This document shows positions 45,701 through 56,600 of a stretch of DNA of 64,000 bases, in pieces. Both the position numbers and the translations under genes were made by a program. Source of the DNA: Gracilaria gracilis (Eukaryota > Rhodophyta > Florideophyceae > Gracilariales > Gracilariaceae); contig JARGSG010000225.1 of the NCBI GenBank assembly GCA_030374805.1, forward strand, positions 682,001-746,000. The letters run 5' to 3'. Below the pieces are notes generated by a model. The model was not told where the DNA came from and did no database searches. It was given only the letters and a program-made list of their open reading frames with translations. Each line of letters starts with the position of its first letter. The first letter of the stretch is position 1.

Positions 45701-46931
45701 GATGAAGATGTGACCGAGAGTATTTTGGAGTTCTTTCACAAGGATTTCTTGGAACAGCCGGACCTCAAGTTCGAGGAGAACTGCCCCTATAAACCTCGAA
45801 TATGGCCCAAATATGGCCGAGATATGGCCGAGATGTGGCCGTTTAGCTCAAAAATTTCAGAGAACGTGTAACTATGGAAATAAAGGACTTTAGCCAACTG
45901 ACACGTGTACACCTCGGCCATATTTAGGCCACATTTGGGTCATATTTCGGCCATACAAAGAAAAATGAAACTTGTTTATCTCCGCTTTTTAAACGTTCTC
46001 ACAACTTTTCGAGTTAAACGGCCACATTTCGGCCATATCTTGGCCATATTTGGGCCATATTCGAGGTTTGTAGGGTGCAAGAGATGGAAGCATATCATCA
46101 ATGCGGGAGATAGGAAGGACGCGGGGGATAGGATGCAGGGCATTGGGCGATACATTACCACGAAGAAGGGGATTATAGATTACATGGAATCGGATGAGGA
46201 GAATGTGATGATGGTAAGAAAGAGGGCTATGTTGGATGCTAGGTTTGGGCAGATAGCAGCCTCTCTTCGTCTGTGTAAGAACAGTAAGGCGAAGAAGAGG
46301 ATATATGGGCCGGAAACAAGAAGATGTGTGTTGTGTACGGGGGAGGGATGCCCGAGGCAGGTGTTGCACACCGATTTCCGAGGGTTGACAAATTTGCAGA
46401 AGAACAATGGGGAGATTCCAGGATTCTTCATGATGGCCTCCGGGGGGGGGCTCTTTTATGATATGGGTATGTGAGAGGTCACATAATATGTATGTGACGG
46501 ATGAAAAGAGTTTAGAGAGGCTGTCTCGTACGATAGTTGTGTAGAAGTTCAGGGTTCCACCGTACTACATGTTTATTGGAAGGGGAGATGTGTTTGATGC
46601 TTGAGCTGCGTACATGGATGCGCTGGTGAAAGAGAATTGTCTACGGTATCACATGTATTTTGTGCCCGAGGGATACAAGCTCCCTGATGCGGTGCACAGG
46701 CAGCCTGCTTTTCGGCCCAAATTCTTAGATGAGGAATTTGGACTCGGGGAAGACCCGAACGACCAGCTGGACGAGGAGGAAAGTTCTGTGAGCAACTTTG
46801 AAATGAAGAAAGAGGAAGTTGGAGAAGAGGATTACGAAGAGGAAGATGACGAGGTACAATGCCACAAGGCTGATAACACGGATGGCGACTACGAGGAGGG
46901 ACCGATGATAATGGATTATGAGGAGTACTAG
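42769..46931 (+). pseudogene. ParB-like protein with 2-oxoglutarate/Fe(II) dioxygenase-like tail
   Basis: The likely start is MAPLNHKRGRESARSKK at 42769. A basic N-terminus precedes a ParB/Srx-like segment: IEMIEIPKKTVRSRN, then LVLPVTLIDGYHRFLVLQDL near 43855-43910. A long helical and charged middle (nuclear-targeting patches such as LRRIKRRKVV) follows. The last part carries GCPRQVLHTDFRGL (HxD at 46367-46375), GFFMMASGG, VPPYYMFIGRGD (46556-46589) and LRYHMYFVPEGY, the layout of a double-stranded beta-helix dioxygenase; the expected distal H is D here. Breaks are a frameshift near 43168, TAA at 44099, TAG at 44783, a MITE at 45785, a frameshift near 46450, TAG near 46541 and TGA near 46601. 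It could be two genes rather than one. Confidence 0.5.
45785..46075. mobile_element. GGCC-repeat MITE, copy 2 (291 bp)
   Basis: The ends CCCTATAAACCTCG and CGAGGTTTGTAGGG are flanked by TGC on both sides (45782-45784 and 46076-46078). Internal GGCCATATTT-type units and the central inverted pair match copy 1. Element plus duplication is 294 bp, so the host frame is kept on both sides, though the MITE itself contains a stop. Confidence 0.9.
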
Positions 46932-47132
46932 ATAAAACATGTTGTGCGTGTAGTGTTATGTGTGTGAGAGTGAGGCGAGTTGACTATTAATGAGAAATGA
47001 ACGAATGTTTTGATATAATGTGAGCATAAAAGGATTGTTGAAGAAAGAAAATTAGTTACACAGCGGGGGGTAAGGAGAGAGTATTGTGCGAAGATACCTT
47101 TTTTACAAAATGAGACCAAAGTAGTACTGGTA
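46932..47132. other. Short convergent intergenic region
   Basis: About 200 bases between the ends of the plus-strand ParB/dioxygenase gene and the minus-strand reductase-like gene. No motif is recognised; both 3' ends should be processed here. Confidence 0.3.
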
Positions 47133-47967
47133 CTAAAAGAGAATGTCTTTTCTAAGGACATTGACACAGTTGGTGTGAAAAGGGGCAGGGTCAGGCAGGC
47201 CCGCTCTCTTAATATCCTCGGAGGAAAGGTAGAAGTAAGCATTTCTGAACTCGTACTCAAAGAATGAGGCGTGGAAGGAGGTAAGAGTGCTGCCGTAGGC
47301 GAGGAGGGATTGTACTGTGGAGGGGATATTGTAGGAGATAGCTGTGTTGGAGGAGACTATTCCGAGTAGTTCTTTCATTATCGTTGAGACTATGGTATTG
47401 TATTGGATGGCCACGTCATGCATGGTAGTGAAGCCGTGGGAGGAACCAACTAGGTTGAATGAAGAGATCCAGACAAGCTTTTCGTAGTAGGATTGAGAGA
47501 AGGCGTCTTCGTCAACGATATTGCAAGTGATACCTGCGGTTAAAGAAGCGTTGTGCTAATGCGAAAGCCCATTTTCCGGTGACAATTGTGAGGCCGTTGG
47601 TAGTAAGAGGGGTGACGCCATCCTGTGGAGGTGCACCGAGAGTGGGTACGGCAATGTAAAGAACTGCTCGTGTGGTGTGATGAAGACTATGTTTTGAAAG
47701 ATTGGGAAGAATATGGCCGTTCTGAATGAGGACCAAGTCTTGTCTGCGAGATGGAGGGCAGGAGCGAATTACTGTTTCCAACAAGTTGCTCCTGCCGCAC
47801 AAGAAAATGGGACCTTGCGGAATGTTATGTGCGGCTATGAAATCTTGGAGTGAAAGAATGGTATCTTGAGGGGTACCGTGGTCGTAAAGCATGGAGCCAA
47901 TGCGAACTCTGCATACAACAATAGCTGGGGTTTGGGAGGAGCGTAGAGAAGAGGAAGGCAAGGTCAT
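47133..47967 (-). pseudogene. Ketopantoate-reductase-like NAD(P)-binding protein, frameshifted
   Basis: Starting at 47967, the N-terminal part has TPAIVVCRVRIGSML and PIFLCGRSNLLETVIRSCPP, then SRRQDLVLIQNGHILPNL and GLTIVTGKWAFALAQRFF. After a one-base shift near 47525-47530 it continues with CNIVDEDAFSQSYYEKLVWIS, FNLVGSSHG, SLLAYGSTLTSFHASFFEYEF and LPDPAPFHTNCVNVL. I recognise this order (R-x-D-L-x-LQNG, VTGKWA, EKL-WIS-F-LVG-H, EFEWRN-WFY, G-PDP-PLHT) from conserved proteins of cyanobacteria, plants and algae with ketopantoate-reductase-like fold and no firm function. It is probably a host gene captured by the element: its start codon coincides with the inner edge of the right repeat. 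Confidence 0.6.
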
Positions 47968-49704
47968 TATGTCGAATTTGTTGGATGCTGTGAGGAGATA
48001 TTGTGCTACAGGAGAAAGAAAGAGAGATGCTTAAGTAGAGAACGGCGTTGCCGATATATACATCGCTAAAGTGGTTTCAGAGGAAAAGATAGTTTTTATG
48101 ACTAAGTAGTTGAAAGAATGAGGTAGGTGGGTATGAAGGGATTAGGACTGATGAATTTGTTTATGAAAAGAGATGTGTCGAAATGAAGTATGAAGGGGAA
48201 GATCAAGGGTGAGGAGTTAAGGAACGGGCGCTGTGGATTGGTTTTGTGGGATGGTACTGAAAGAAAAAAAGAAAATATGGAAATATCTGGGAGAAATGGA
48301 GTTTTTGGGGAATGGCGGGAAATGGAGGTATAGAAAATTGTGATACAAATAGGCCTGCGGGGTAGAGGGGTATGTGGCCACGAGTGTAACGGCTGTGATC
48401 AGGGGTGGCAAGGACGAGAGTTGTTGTAAGTCGCTCAGGCCTGTTCAAGTCGTTTATCGCCGGACGCCGTCTTTTCTCGGGATGTCGAATGGATACGTTG
48501 GTGACGAGGAGCTAATGGCTCTGCTGCATAGGACAGAAGTGCTAGAGACGCCGCCGTGGAAGGAGGGAGGGGTCCTGAGGGGGTTTGTGTGAGTCAGAGG
48601 GTTTATAATGGGTATGGAGGAGCCGGTGGAGGTGATGGGGATGGGGATGGAGGAGGAGGACCGGAGAGAAGGTTTATGGGGGAGATGGAGGAACGGGTGA
48701 GGAAGCTTTGGGGGAGTTTGAAGGAGCACTTCGACGACATGCTGTCGGAGATGGTGGCAGACATGGGAGGGGTGGTGCTGAGTGTGTCGGAGGTTGGGGT
48801 GCCGATGGAATTGATTTCGACGATTCGGACGAGGATGAAGTTGACTGGGGTGAGGGCTGTTAAACATGTGAATGGAATGTAGAGTGCGTGGGGAGAGAGA
48901 TGGGGAGGCTGCGAAAGGAGAATATAGGGCTGAAGGGTAGGGTCGAAGTGTTGGAGGAGCAAGTGGGACAGGTGGAGAAGGCGTGCAAATTGCTGATGGA
49001 GTTGAAGAAAACGGTGAGGGGAGGGAGAGTAGGGGTGGGAGAGGGAGCAAGTATAGGGTCGCCGGTGACGCCTGGTTCTCGGGGTGGGCGGGGGAGTGTG
49101 AGGGAGAGTGGAGGAGAAGAGAAGGGATGAGAAGGTGTGAGGAGTCGACTGAAGAAGAGGAGGAAGGGTGGGGTGATGGTGAACGAGAATGTGAAGGTGT
49201 TTGTGCCGCCGCAGCTGCCGGGTGGCGCGCCGTTGGTGAGTTTCGGGAGTGCGGCGGCGGCTGCAAGGACGGCGGAGCGTATATTGGAGGAGCAGGAGAA
49301 GAAGAGGCTGGGAGGGGTTGGAAGCCGCTTTGGGGCTAGAAGGGTGTACCAGAATGGGGAGAGTTGTCCGTTGGACTTCTTTAACTTCACGTTTAGGGAA
49401 ATTGAGACTCAGGATCCAAATGCCGAGTTGGAATAAACCAGCGCTGGTGACCGGAGAGTAAATTTTTTGAGTGATTTCGACGACTGCGACGAATATGAGG
49501 TAACGGGCAGTGGCGCACGAGCTGCAAACTAGCATACAACTTCAACAAATGGAGTCCAACTGCGGCACGTGGAAATGCGATTTCCAAAAAAAATTTTTTT
49601 GCCTTGCCAACAGGCGCAATCTGCAAAATTGCTAGTTTCTTCGCACTTTTATTTTCATAACTAGCCATCTAGCATACTAAACTAGCATTCCGAGAACACC
49701 GACG
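47961..49704 (-). repeat. Right terminal inverted repeat, about 1.74 kb
   Basis: It is the inverted partner of 23648-25395. The inner edge is AGGTCAT at 47961, and the outer edge is CCGAGAACACCGACG. It carries the second, broken coiled-coil gene on the plus strand. Confidence 0.9.
48374..49436 (+). pseudogene. Coiled-coil protein of the TIR, right copy, frameshifted
   Basis: It matches the intact left copy (23916-24980) along its length, with the same start MATSVTAVIRGGKDESCCKS and the same KKRRKGG and EQEKKRLGGVGSRFGARRVY segments. Frameshifts near 48575, 48880 and 49125 break it. The left copy is open, so the two repeats have diverged without recent correction. Confidence 0.75.
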
Positions 49705-50383
49705 TATGTCCAGGTACTTCCTTCTCTTTGTTGTTGCGTGGTCTTCAGCGATCATGATTGCGTTATGGTTGTCTATCGAGTGAGGTGTTGCGCCTTTCTG
49801 CTTGTTTTTTTCTGATTCGAGAAGTTTGCGGAGCCATTTTTTGTGTTTTGAGTATTTATCGCAGCGATGTACTCAGCTTCTGTCGGTGATAGTGCAACTA
49901 TAGATTGCATCCTTGACTGCCAGGATATCGGTGTCTTGTTGTATGCGTGAACAGTTCCATTTATCGACTTGAGGTGTCTGGAGTTTGCAAAATCCGGGTC
50001 ACTGTATGGGCTGAGCAGTAATGCGTGAGAATTGTTGCTGTTTTTGCTGGTTTGTATAGTAATCCGTGTGTTCTCGTGCCTTGAACGTATAGGAGTATGG
50101 TTTTCAATGCTTGTTTGTGATGAGATTGAGGTCTATACATATGTTGTGCGAGCCTGTTGGTAGCATACGTGAGGTCAGGGCGTGCGCTATCTGTTATTTA
50201 TCGTATCTCACACAATACTTGTCGGTATTTGGTTGCTTCTTTGGGTGAGAGAGGAGTGCTTTCTGGCGCGTGGTCTTTGTGCGTAAGGCTGGTGTAGAGT
50301 GTCAGTGTTGGAGTGGAAATTTCCATTCTGGTTCGTTTCAGGAGTGCTGCGATGCTGTATGGTTGTGATATTGTGAAGAATGA
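49705..50383 (-). pseudogene. copia reverse transcriptase end and RNase H (fossil)
   Basis: Minus-strand signatures are TPISWQSRMQSIVALSPTEA and EYIAA of the copia RNase H, and a KYLDIR block at the very edge, where the sequence meets the 26-kb element. PLSPKEATKYRQVLCEIR upstream belongs to the end of the reverse transcriptase. It is broken. Confidence 0.75.
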
Positions 50384-51835
50384 TTCAAGGGGTGTCCCGA
50401 CAACGCCTGGGATACCCCGGAGGTGAAAAATCCCCATATCTCCAATGAAGATATGGGGCAGAGCGCAGCGTCGAAGCTGCGCTCAAATGCTGCCTCCTGC
50501 GCCCGTGGATGCTTCGAGCGCCGCCGAAGGCGCAACACGAGTACAAAGCGGTGGCGCGGTGTCGTTCCGCGCTGCCGAATGCACAACACGAGCACAATGC
50601 CGCGGCGCAGTATCGTTCCGCGCCGCGGGCGTTGCTCCAACTACTGCCGTCAGCGCTACTGCACTACAGTCGCTACTACGATGAAGAAGGCCATGTTAGG
50701 CACAGCTAATGCGAATAAAAGCAGGCATTTTACTCAACAACACGGTCCTTCAACAATTCAATCAGCTGTGACACGTCTCCTGCGGGCTTTTTGGACATTG
50801 CGGTCGCACGAACGCCGACACGTAGCCCAAACAGAACCCCACGCAGATACACAGTTGGCAAACGGGCGCAAAGAATATGCAGTACGTTTTCAACAGAACG
50901 GAACGAGATCTTCGGACGCACAATGTTCCGCAATATACCCTCAACTTCCGTCATTAGCTTCGGTGACCAATAGATGTCGACGCTGACGCGGGAACCCGTG
51001 GACTGGCACGAACTTTCCACTGCCTCGTCATCGATTAACGGGCAGCGAAGAGTATGTAGGTCTGCAGTATCATCATCAGTGGCTTTGGCCACCAAAGCGG
51101 TCGCGTTAGGCCTATTGTTTGACATGTTGTGGGCGGTGTTCGTGCGGCTTGGGGCCGGACTGAAGCGGACTTATAACTAATGGCGGCTTAAATGGGATTC
51201 AACATGACCAAGGACATATACCAAGAGAAGATGAGACATGGTGTCCTTAGTGACAATCTGGTATATGATGGCAAGAAGCCTAGGGTATTTAGTTACCAAG
51301 GGCATTCCATTTGACTCAGCTCTATATAAACCCCCGAGTTGAAACGTCACTACAAACTCCACTCGGGCAGACCACTTCCCCTCGACGACCCTCCCCCAAA
51401 AGTTCTACCAAATCTTCCTCCTCCTCCTTTGTCGTCCCCTTCCACCCTTCTTAGGCAACCACCCACTACCCTTTAGCACAGTCTGTGCCTTCTTTTGCAA
51501 CCAACCGTTCTACACTTCACTTCCCATCGTTGGCCCGGTCTCTCCCGCCTACATATCTAGAGTTGCAGTATGTGGCCCTCCGTTGGGCTCGCTCGCACAT
51601 TGTGACCGTCGTTTCTCTCTTCATTCCCGCTCTTCCTCAACGGACGTGCGGCGTGATTGGCCCTCTTTTGTTGCTTGGATTGTCGCTTACTCGCTATTTC
51701 GTATTGCTTGTTTTGGCTCATCTCTGAGCTACACTGTTATCTCTCACCGTTTTCGGCTGGTACCCTCTGGCATTTGTGTTGTTTCCTCTGCGTTTGTCAC
51801 CACCCGCGTCATTTGGTTGCTGTTGTGACAAAAAT
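50384..51835. mobile_element. Unclassified 1.45-kb insertion in the copia fossil
   Basis: The copia coding matches stop on each side of this segment, and AATGA occurs at both junctions (50379-50383 and about 51835-51839), an apparent 5-bp duplication. Inside are a 51-bp GC-rich tandem pair (50531-50581 and 50582-50632), a 131-codon minus-strand frame (50730-51125) of unknown family, and an LTR-like right half with TATATAAA at 51323-51330. It may be a small LTR-derived (TRIM-like) element. Confidence 0.45.
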
Positions 51836-51839
51836 GACG

Positions 51840-52087
51840 TCCACAGATATGTAGACGGATCCGTCTTTTGTGTGGTGTATGCTCCAGTTGAGTAATCTAG
51901 TTGGAAACCTTAGTCGTTTGACTTTGTATATGCTCAGGTGTTCGTTGTATAATCGGTCAATATGTCTGGTTGATGATTATAGTACGAGGAAGTCATCGAT
52001 TTTGGTGCTGAGTAATGTGAAAGTTTTGCCTTGTTCCACTTTTTTGTATAGGCAGGGGTCATGTTCCAATGCTGTGTATCTTAATTA
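51840..52087 (-). pseudogene. copia reverse transcriptase core (fossil)
   Basis: Minus-strand translation gives LEHDPCLYKKVEQGKTFTLL and KIDDFLVL, matching the copia DPCLY and VDD-L active-site region. Both sides end at insertions. It is broken. Confidence 0.75.
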
Positions 52088-53690
52088 GGTAAGTTTGGTT
52101 CTTAGTCCACAAAAGCTCGAGCTCTTCAGCAGTCGTCCGTCCAGCGCGAGCGCGCTCAGACCAGAGTCGTAGCATAAAGTCCATTTTTAACATATTTTAC
52201 AACTATACACAACACAACAGTAAGTTAAGTGCTCGGCAATTGCGCAGATGATTATTTATTGGCAGCTTCGCACCAAGATTCTAACAAATACTTTCTCTTT
52301 CTACTGTACTACATTTGTGACATATATATTGAAGAAGGCTTTAAAAAAAACGCAATGATAAGGAAACCAAAGAAAAAAAACTTAACATACAAAATACGGA
52401 AGACACTACCAAAATTATAATTACATATGAAAAATGCCTAAGAACTATACCTGGTCTTGAACTACCTCGTTCTTGAGTCAACTCTATATTAGATGCAGAA
52501 GCAGTTGAAGACAATAACACTGAGGAAAATATTATTCAAAAAACTACGGAAATTGATAACGAAATACAAGTCGCCGACTTGGAGAACGATAGATTTAATC
52601 CTTTCTTATAAACAGAAGAAAGTGAAGATATAAACAATTTACACAAGGATTCTAAGTACAAAAGGCCTTGAGTCGATAACGAAAATCTAGACCTTACGAG
52701 GAGCATATCTGGCCGAAATATGACCGACATGTGGCCGAAAGGCGGCCATTTAGCTCAAAAACTTATGAGAACGTGTAGGAGCTAAGATAAACAACTTTCA
52801 GTATTCTTCATATGGCCGAAATAAGGCCGAAAGTGGCCAAAATATGGCCGAAGTCTACACGTGTCAAGCTGCAAAAGTATTCAGTTTGCCTAGTCACTCG
52901 TTTTCGCAACTTTTCGACCTAGATGGCCCCATTTCGGTCGCATTTAGGCCATATTTCGCCCAGATTCGCTGTTCCTATGGTAGAGTGTCCATATTGCAAA
53001 CAAAGAAAGGGTTTACACACGTAGGAAGAACACAATAAAAGTCATACCCATTATAAGGCTTTATCAAGGGCATATAATTTTGAAATATATTGTATATTCT
53101 GCCGCATTAAGTACGAAACTACCTTCGAGTATATTATACACATCCAAACGCAGGTTCATAAAGATAAACTACATCAAGTTGGAAAGTCGTACCAGTTTGC
53201 AGCTAAACATAAGTTTGTACCGAAACTTGTAAAAGCTGAGTATTCAGTACCGGGCATTAACAAAGTCAGAGAATGTGTCAAAGACTTGAAAAAGTCTTCA
53301 TAAAAATTTCGCACTGTAAGATAGAAATGCACGTAATCCAATAAATTAGAATTATTGTGCTGTAATTGACTATGCGGAAACCATAAACGTGTTTTCTATC
53401 ACACAATATTGCACACCTGGTTGTGTCAATCATAAGAGAACTTAAAGAAAAAACGTGCGACCATAGTACACCATGTACTGAACAAGCGTGACTCAGAAAT
53501 TTAAAACACTACAAAAGTTCTCAGTAGCCTACGAGGACACTTAATCCACATCGAAAACGGCAAAACCATTGCAAATCATAAAAGAAAAGAATTCTAAGTA
53601 CAATTATACATCGTTAGCATCAAGATGGATACAGATATTATTGACTTACAAAATAGAGTTAATGTCTTAGAACAACAGCTCGCCCAAGTA
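52088..53690. mobile_element. AT-rich insertion in the copia fossil
   Basis: The composition is sharply AT-rich compared with both sides. The plus strand shows scraps of coding sequence: an acidic segment near 52495-52620, a CPYCKQRKGLHT zinc-knuckle-like scrap near 52990, and CIFCRIKYE plus two histidines near 53095-53150, which resembles a BED or C2H2 finger. The superfamily is not determined. It contains MITE copy 3. Confidence 0.4.
52692..52981. mobile_element. GGCC-repeat MITE, copy 3 (about 290 bp)
   Basis: The ends CCTTACGAGGAGC and GCTGTTCCTATGGT are flanked by AGA on both sides. The internal GGCC units and the ACACGTGT core match the other two copies, but this one is the most diverged. 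Confidence 0.75.
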
Positions 53691-56600
53691 ATGCATCTCA
53701 ATAACCACTTAATAAATATGGTAAGCAATCATGAACACCATAGTAGTCTACAAAAATCTGGGAAATCCGAAGAGTTTTCATGTAAATACTCCAGATCATT
53801 TCTGAGTCCAAGGTTGTCGTAATATGCTGCTGGTGGGGAGCCGTATAAGTTGCCATGAAGAAGCCCGTACTGACTGTCGTGTTTGTACAAACTTTGTAGG
53901 TACCGTCGAATTTGGGCATTTGTGGTACATATACTGACTTGTCATTGTTGTATGTTTCACAGAGGTTTGCCGATTTGATATCAAAGTGCTCGAGTGGTAG
54001 TTGCTATATCGCGTGCAGTGCTAATAGGAGTCGTTGTGTACTTCTGTCTGCCATGTAGGTTGTCATGTGTTTTGGATAATAATGGATTCCTGGTTTCATC
54101 AGATCACCGCGAAGATTGCATGTTGGCTTTCGTTGTTGATTCGCTCCGTTGTCAGCTCTCTTGTACAGGTAGCGCATCATGAGGGTTATTATTAATTCGG
54201 GTGGGGGTTTAAAGTCGGGTGGGAGCCATTTGATGCTGTCGTATTGGTCTATGTTGTTCAGTTCGTCTTCGTGGGCTTGTTGTCATTTTGCTGAATCGGG
54301 GTATGCTCGTGCCTGTGATATATGTTTGTGCGGTGGTGTGTCTATGTTGATGACTGTAGGAGTGGCCTGAGTGTAGCTTGCTTTCGCTTCGAAGTCCGTT
54401 GTGGTTTGCACGGTGGGGTCTGTTTGCTTATGGTAAGGTGTGAAGTCAATGGCTCGTATGGCTTGGTACTGCAACGTGTTGAGGTTGAAGAGTACTGTAT
54501 GTGTGAGTGATATTGGGTACATATATCTTGCTGGGTCTGCTCTAGTGTCCATTTTCTTTTTGGGTGCATAGAATGGAATCTTTCCTAGTCGGTCGAAACT
54601 GTACAGGCGTTGGATCTCTGGGGTGGCTCCGTACCATAAGAAGTAGGGAGATGTTTTGATTGATCAGTGGCATAGTAGATTTGTATTTGAAAACAGCGTC
54701 TCGCGCCGCGTCTTCCCAGTGGGTGTTGTCAAGTCCTGCTGCTTAAAGCTTGGCCCTTACTGCATTTATTACGGTACGATTGAATCGTTCCGCGATGCTG
54801 TTTCATGTCGTTGATGTGCTGTACGCAGTTGGTGGGTGACTCGGTGATTGTTGTGTATCTTTTTCATGGCTTTTGACATGTACTGCTTTGCATTGTGTCT
54901 TCTGAAATTTCTGAGTGGGAGATGCATGTTGTGTTGGATATGGTGGAGTGTTTGTTGGAGTCGTTGGGGATATGTTCTCGGTCTTTGAAGAAGTGGGCTA
55001 TTTTGATTCTGGTTGCAGCACAAATGATGAGGATTATATGGTGGTTGCTCTGTCTTGATTATGGGTGTAATGGTCGGCAGATGTTGGAGCTGAGGTATTC
55101 TCCAGTCTCCTAGTTGTGTGTCGTTCGTTTGAGCGGGGCGGGGTGGAGTTTTCTGGTGCTACATGCGCTGCACGATATGTCGGGGTTCGTTGGTAGACTC
55201 TCCGGCATGGTTGGTATGAGTTTTCGAGCTGCGGTGAGTGCGAGTTTGTGTGTGTGAGCATGGTTCAGTTTGAGATGACAGTTGTAAACTGTTTATATGT
55301 TCGACTGTTGTCTTTTTGGTTCTTTCGGGTTTGATATCTGTCGTAGTATCTTGGTCGTATGCTGTCTCTCTTGCGTTTGTGTGACGGGTAGTATGATTTT
55401 GTTGCTCTGCTTCGCTGGTTTTGTTCGTGCTTTTGTGGCATTGTCTGTGGTTTTGCTGTTCTTGGTTTATGCGCGATTTGTCTTGGCTTTGTACGGGAAG
55501 GTTCGGGCTGTAAGAGCCGTAGGTAGGTATATGCTTCCTATCATCTCATATTGGTTATTGCGCCATGGTGCTGTGGCTATGAGGGCGGGTGGGTTTGTTT
55601 TCGTATTTAAGACTGTTTTCTTTTGTGCTGTGAACGTAACTAGTCCGTATCTGACGGGTAGATCCCTTATTGGCAGGAGAGTTTTGGTGATTTGTTGGTT
55701 TGTCGCTGCATATGTGCGGATGCGTTTGGTAGTCGTTGGTAGACGGAGGTTGATTGTTCCATGGTCGAAGCCTTGTGTAGGGGTGGATGTGGCGCATTCA
55801 GCCAGCGTGTGCTTGTCGAGTAGGGTCATGCTGGAAAGGGGATCTTTGATGCGGGATGGGTGTGCTCCACTGTCCAGGATAAATGTATCGTTAACTTCGA
55901 TGTTTGCTTTGGATAGGGTTTCCTGTCGCTGTGATTGTGGCGGTGCGTTATCTTGTGGTGCTTCTGGGATGGTCTGGTGTGGTGGGGGGGAGAGTAGGTG
56001 TGATGGATATTGATATGTGGGGCCGTGGTGTGCTTGGTACTGATATTGTGTGTGTGGTAGTGGGACTTGCATATGATAGATGTGTGGGGGGGTAGGTTGG
56101 TGCTGTTAGAGCATAATTGGTTTGTATTTTCGTGAACTTCGGATGATTAAGGTCTCTGCAGTCTTGATCAGTGTGGTTACAGTATACGCCAATTGAAGTG
56201 TGGTAGAAGCATAGGAGATATTAGGGAACTCGAGATCGGTTGTAGGGCAGTCCTCATCCATATGGTCGGCGGTAGGAAATTCTGGGGCGGGAGATGAAAG
56301 TTGCTCGATATGCTGGTGCTGATGTGTAGGTGGATTGTTGTGGTGGTGCCATAATTACGTAGTCGTCGGTGAGTTGCATCTATCCCGTGGATGAAGATGC
56401 TATGCTTCGTGTCTGGTAAAGTGGATATATATCTTTGAACTTCAGTATAAATTTTCTGATCGTGGCTGGTTTGTTTGCGAGTATGTAGGCTAAAATGGAT
56501 TACTGGCTGAGGTTTTGCGTTTGTTCGTGATGATGAAGTCAACCGTAGTTTTTTTGTCGCGAATGTTTGGGTACTGAGCTGGGACTAAATTTTGCTTTAT

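Larger units (their letters stand above)
23648..49704. mobile_element. 26-kb terminal-inverted-repeat element with KDZ transposase and DNA/histone-modification genes
   Basis: The outer ends are CGTCGGTGTTCTCGGAAT and its reverse complement, heading inverted repeats of about 1.75 kb. Internal genes, left to right, are: coiled-coil (-), KDZ transposase (+), large unknown charged protein (-), DNA methyltransferase-SET (-, split by an insertion), hairpin block, ParB-like/dioxygenase-like protein (+), ketopantoate-reductase-like (-), coiled-coil copy (+). No capsid, protein-primed polymerase or retroviral-type integrase is seen, so it is not a Polinton. No target duplication is visible: the left flank is gypsy and the right flank is copia. 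Alternatively, two separate copies may face each other here, but the shared strand-composition pattern of the interior favours one element. Confidence 0.65.

Noticed and set aside
23648-49704. Polinton/Maverick or virus-like identity of the 26-kb element
   Set aside because: No capsid, protein-primed polymerase, packaging ATPase, protease or retroviral-type integrase is visible; the transposase is of KDZ type.
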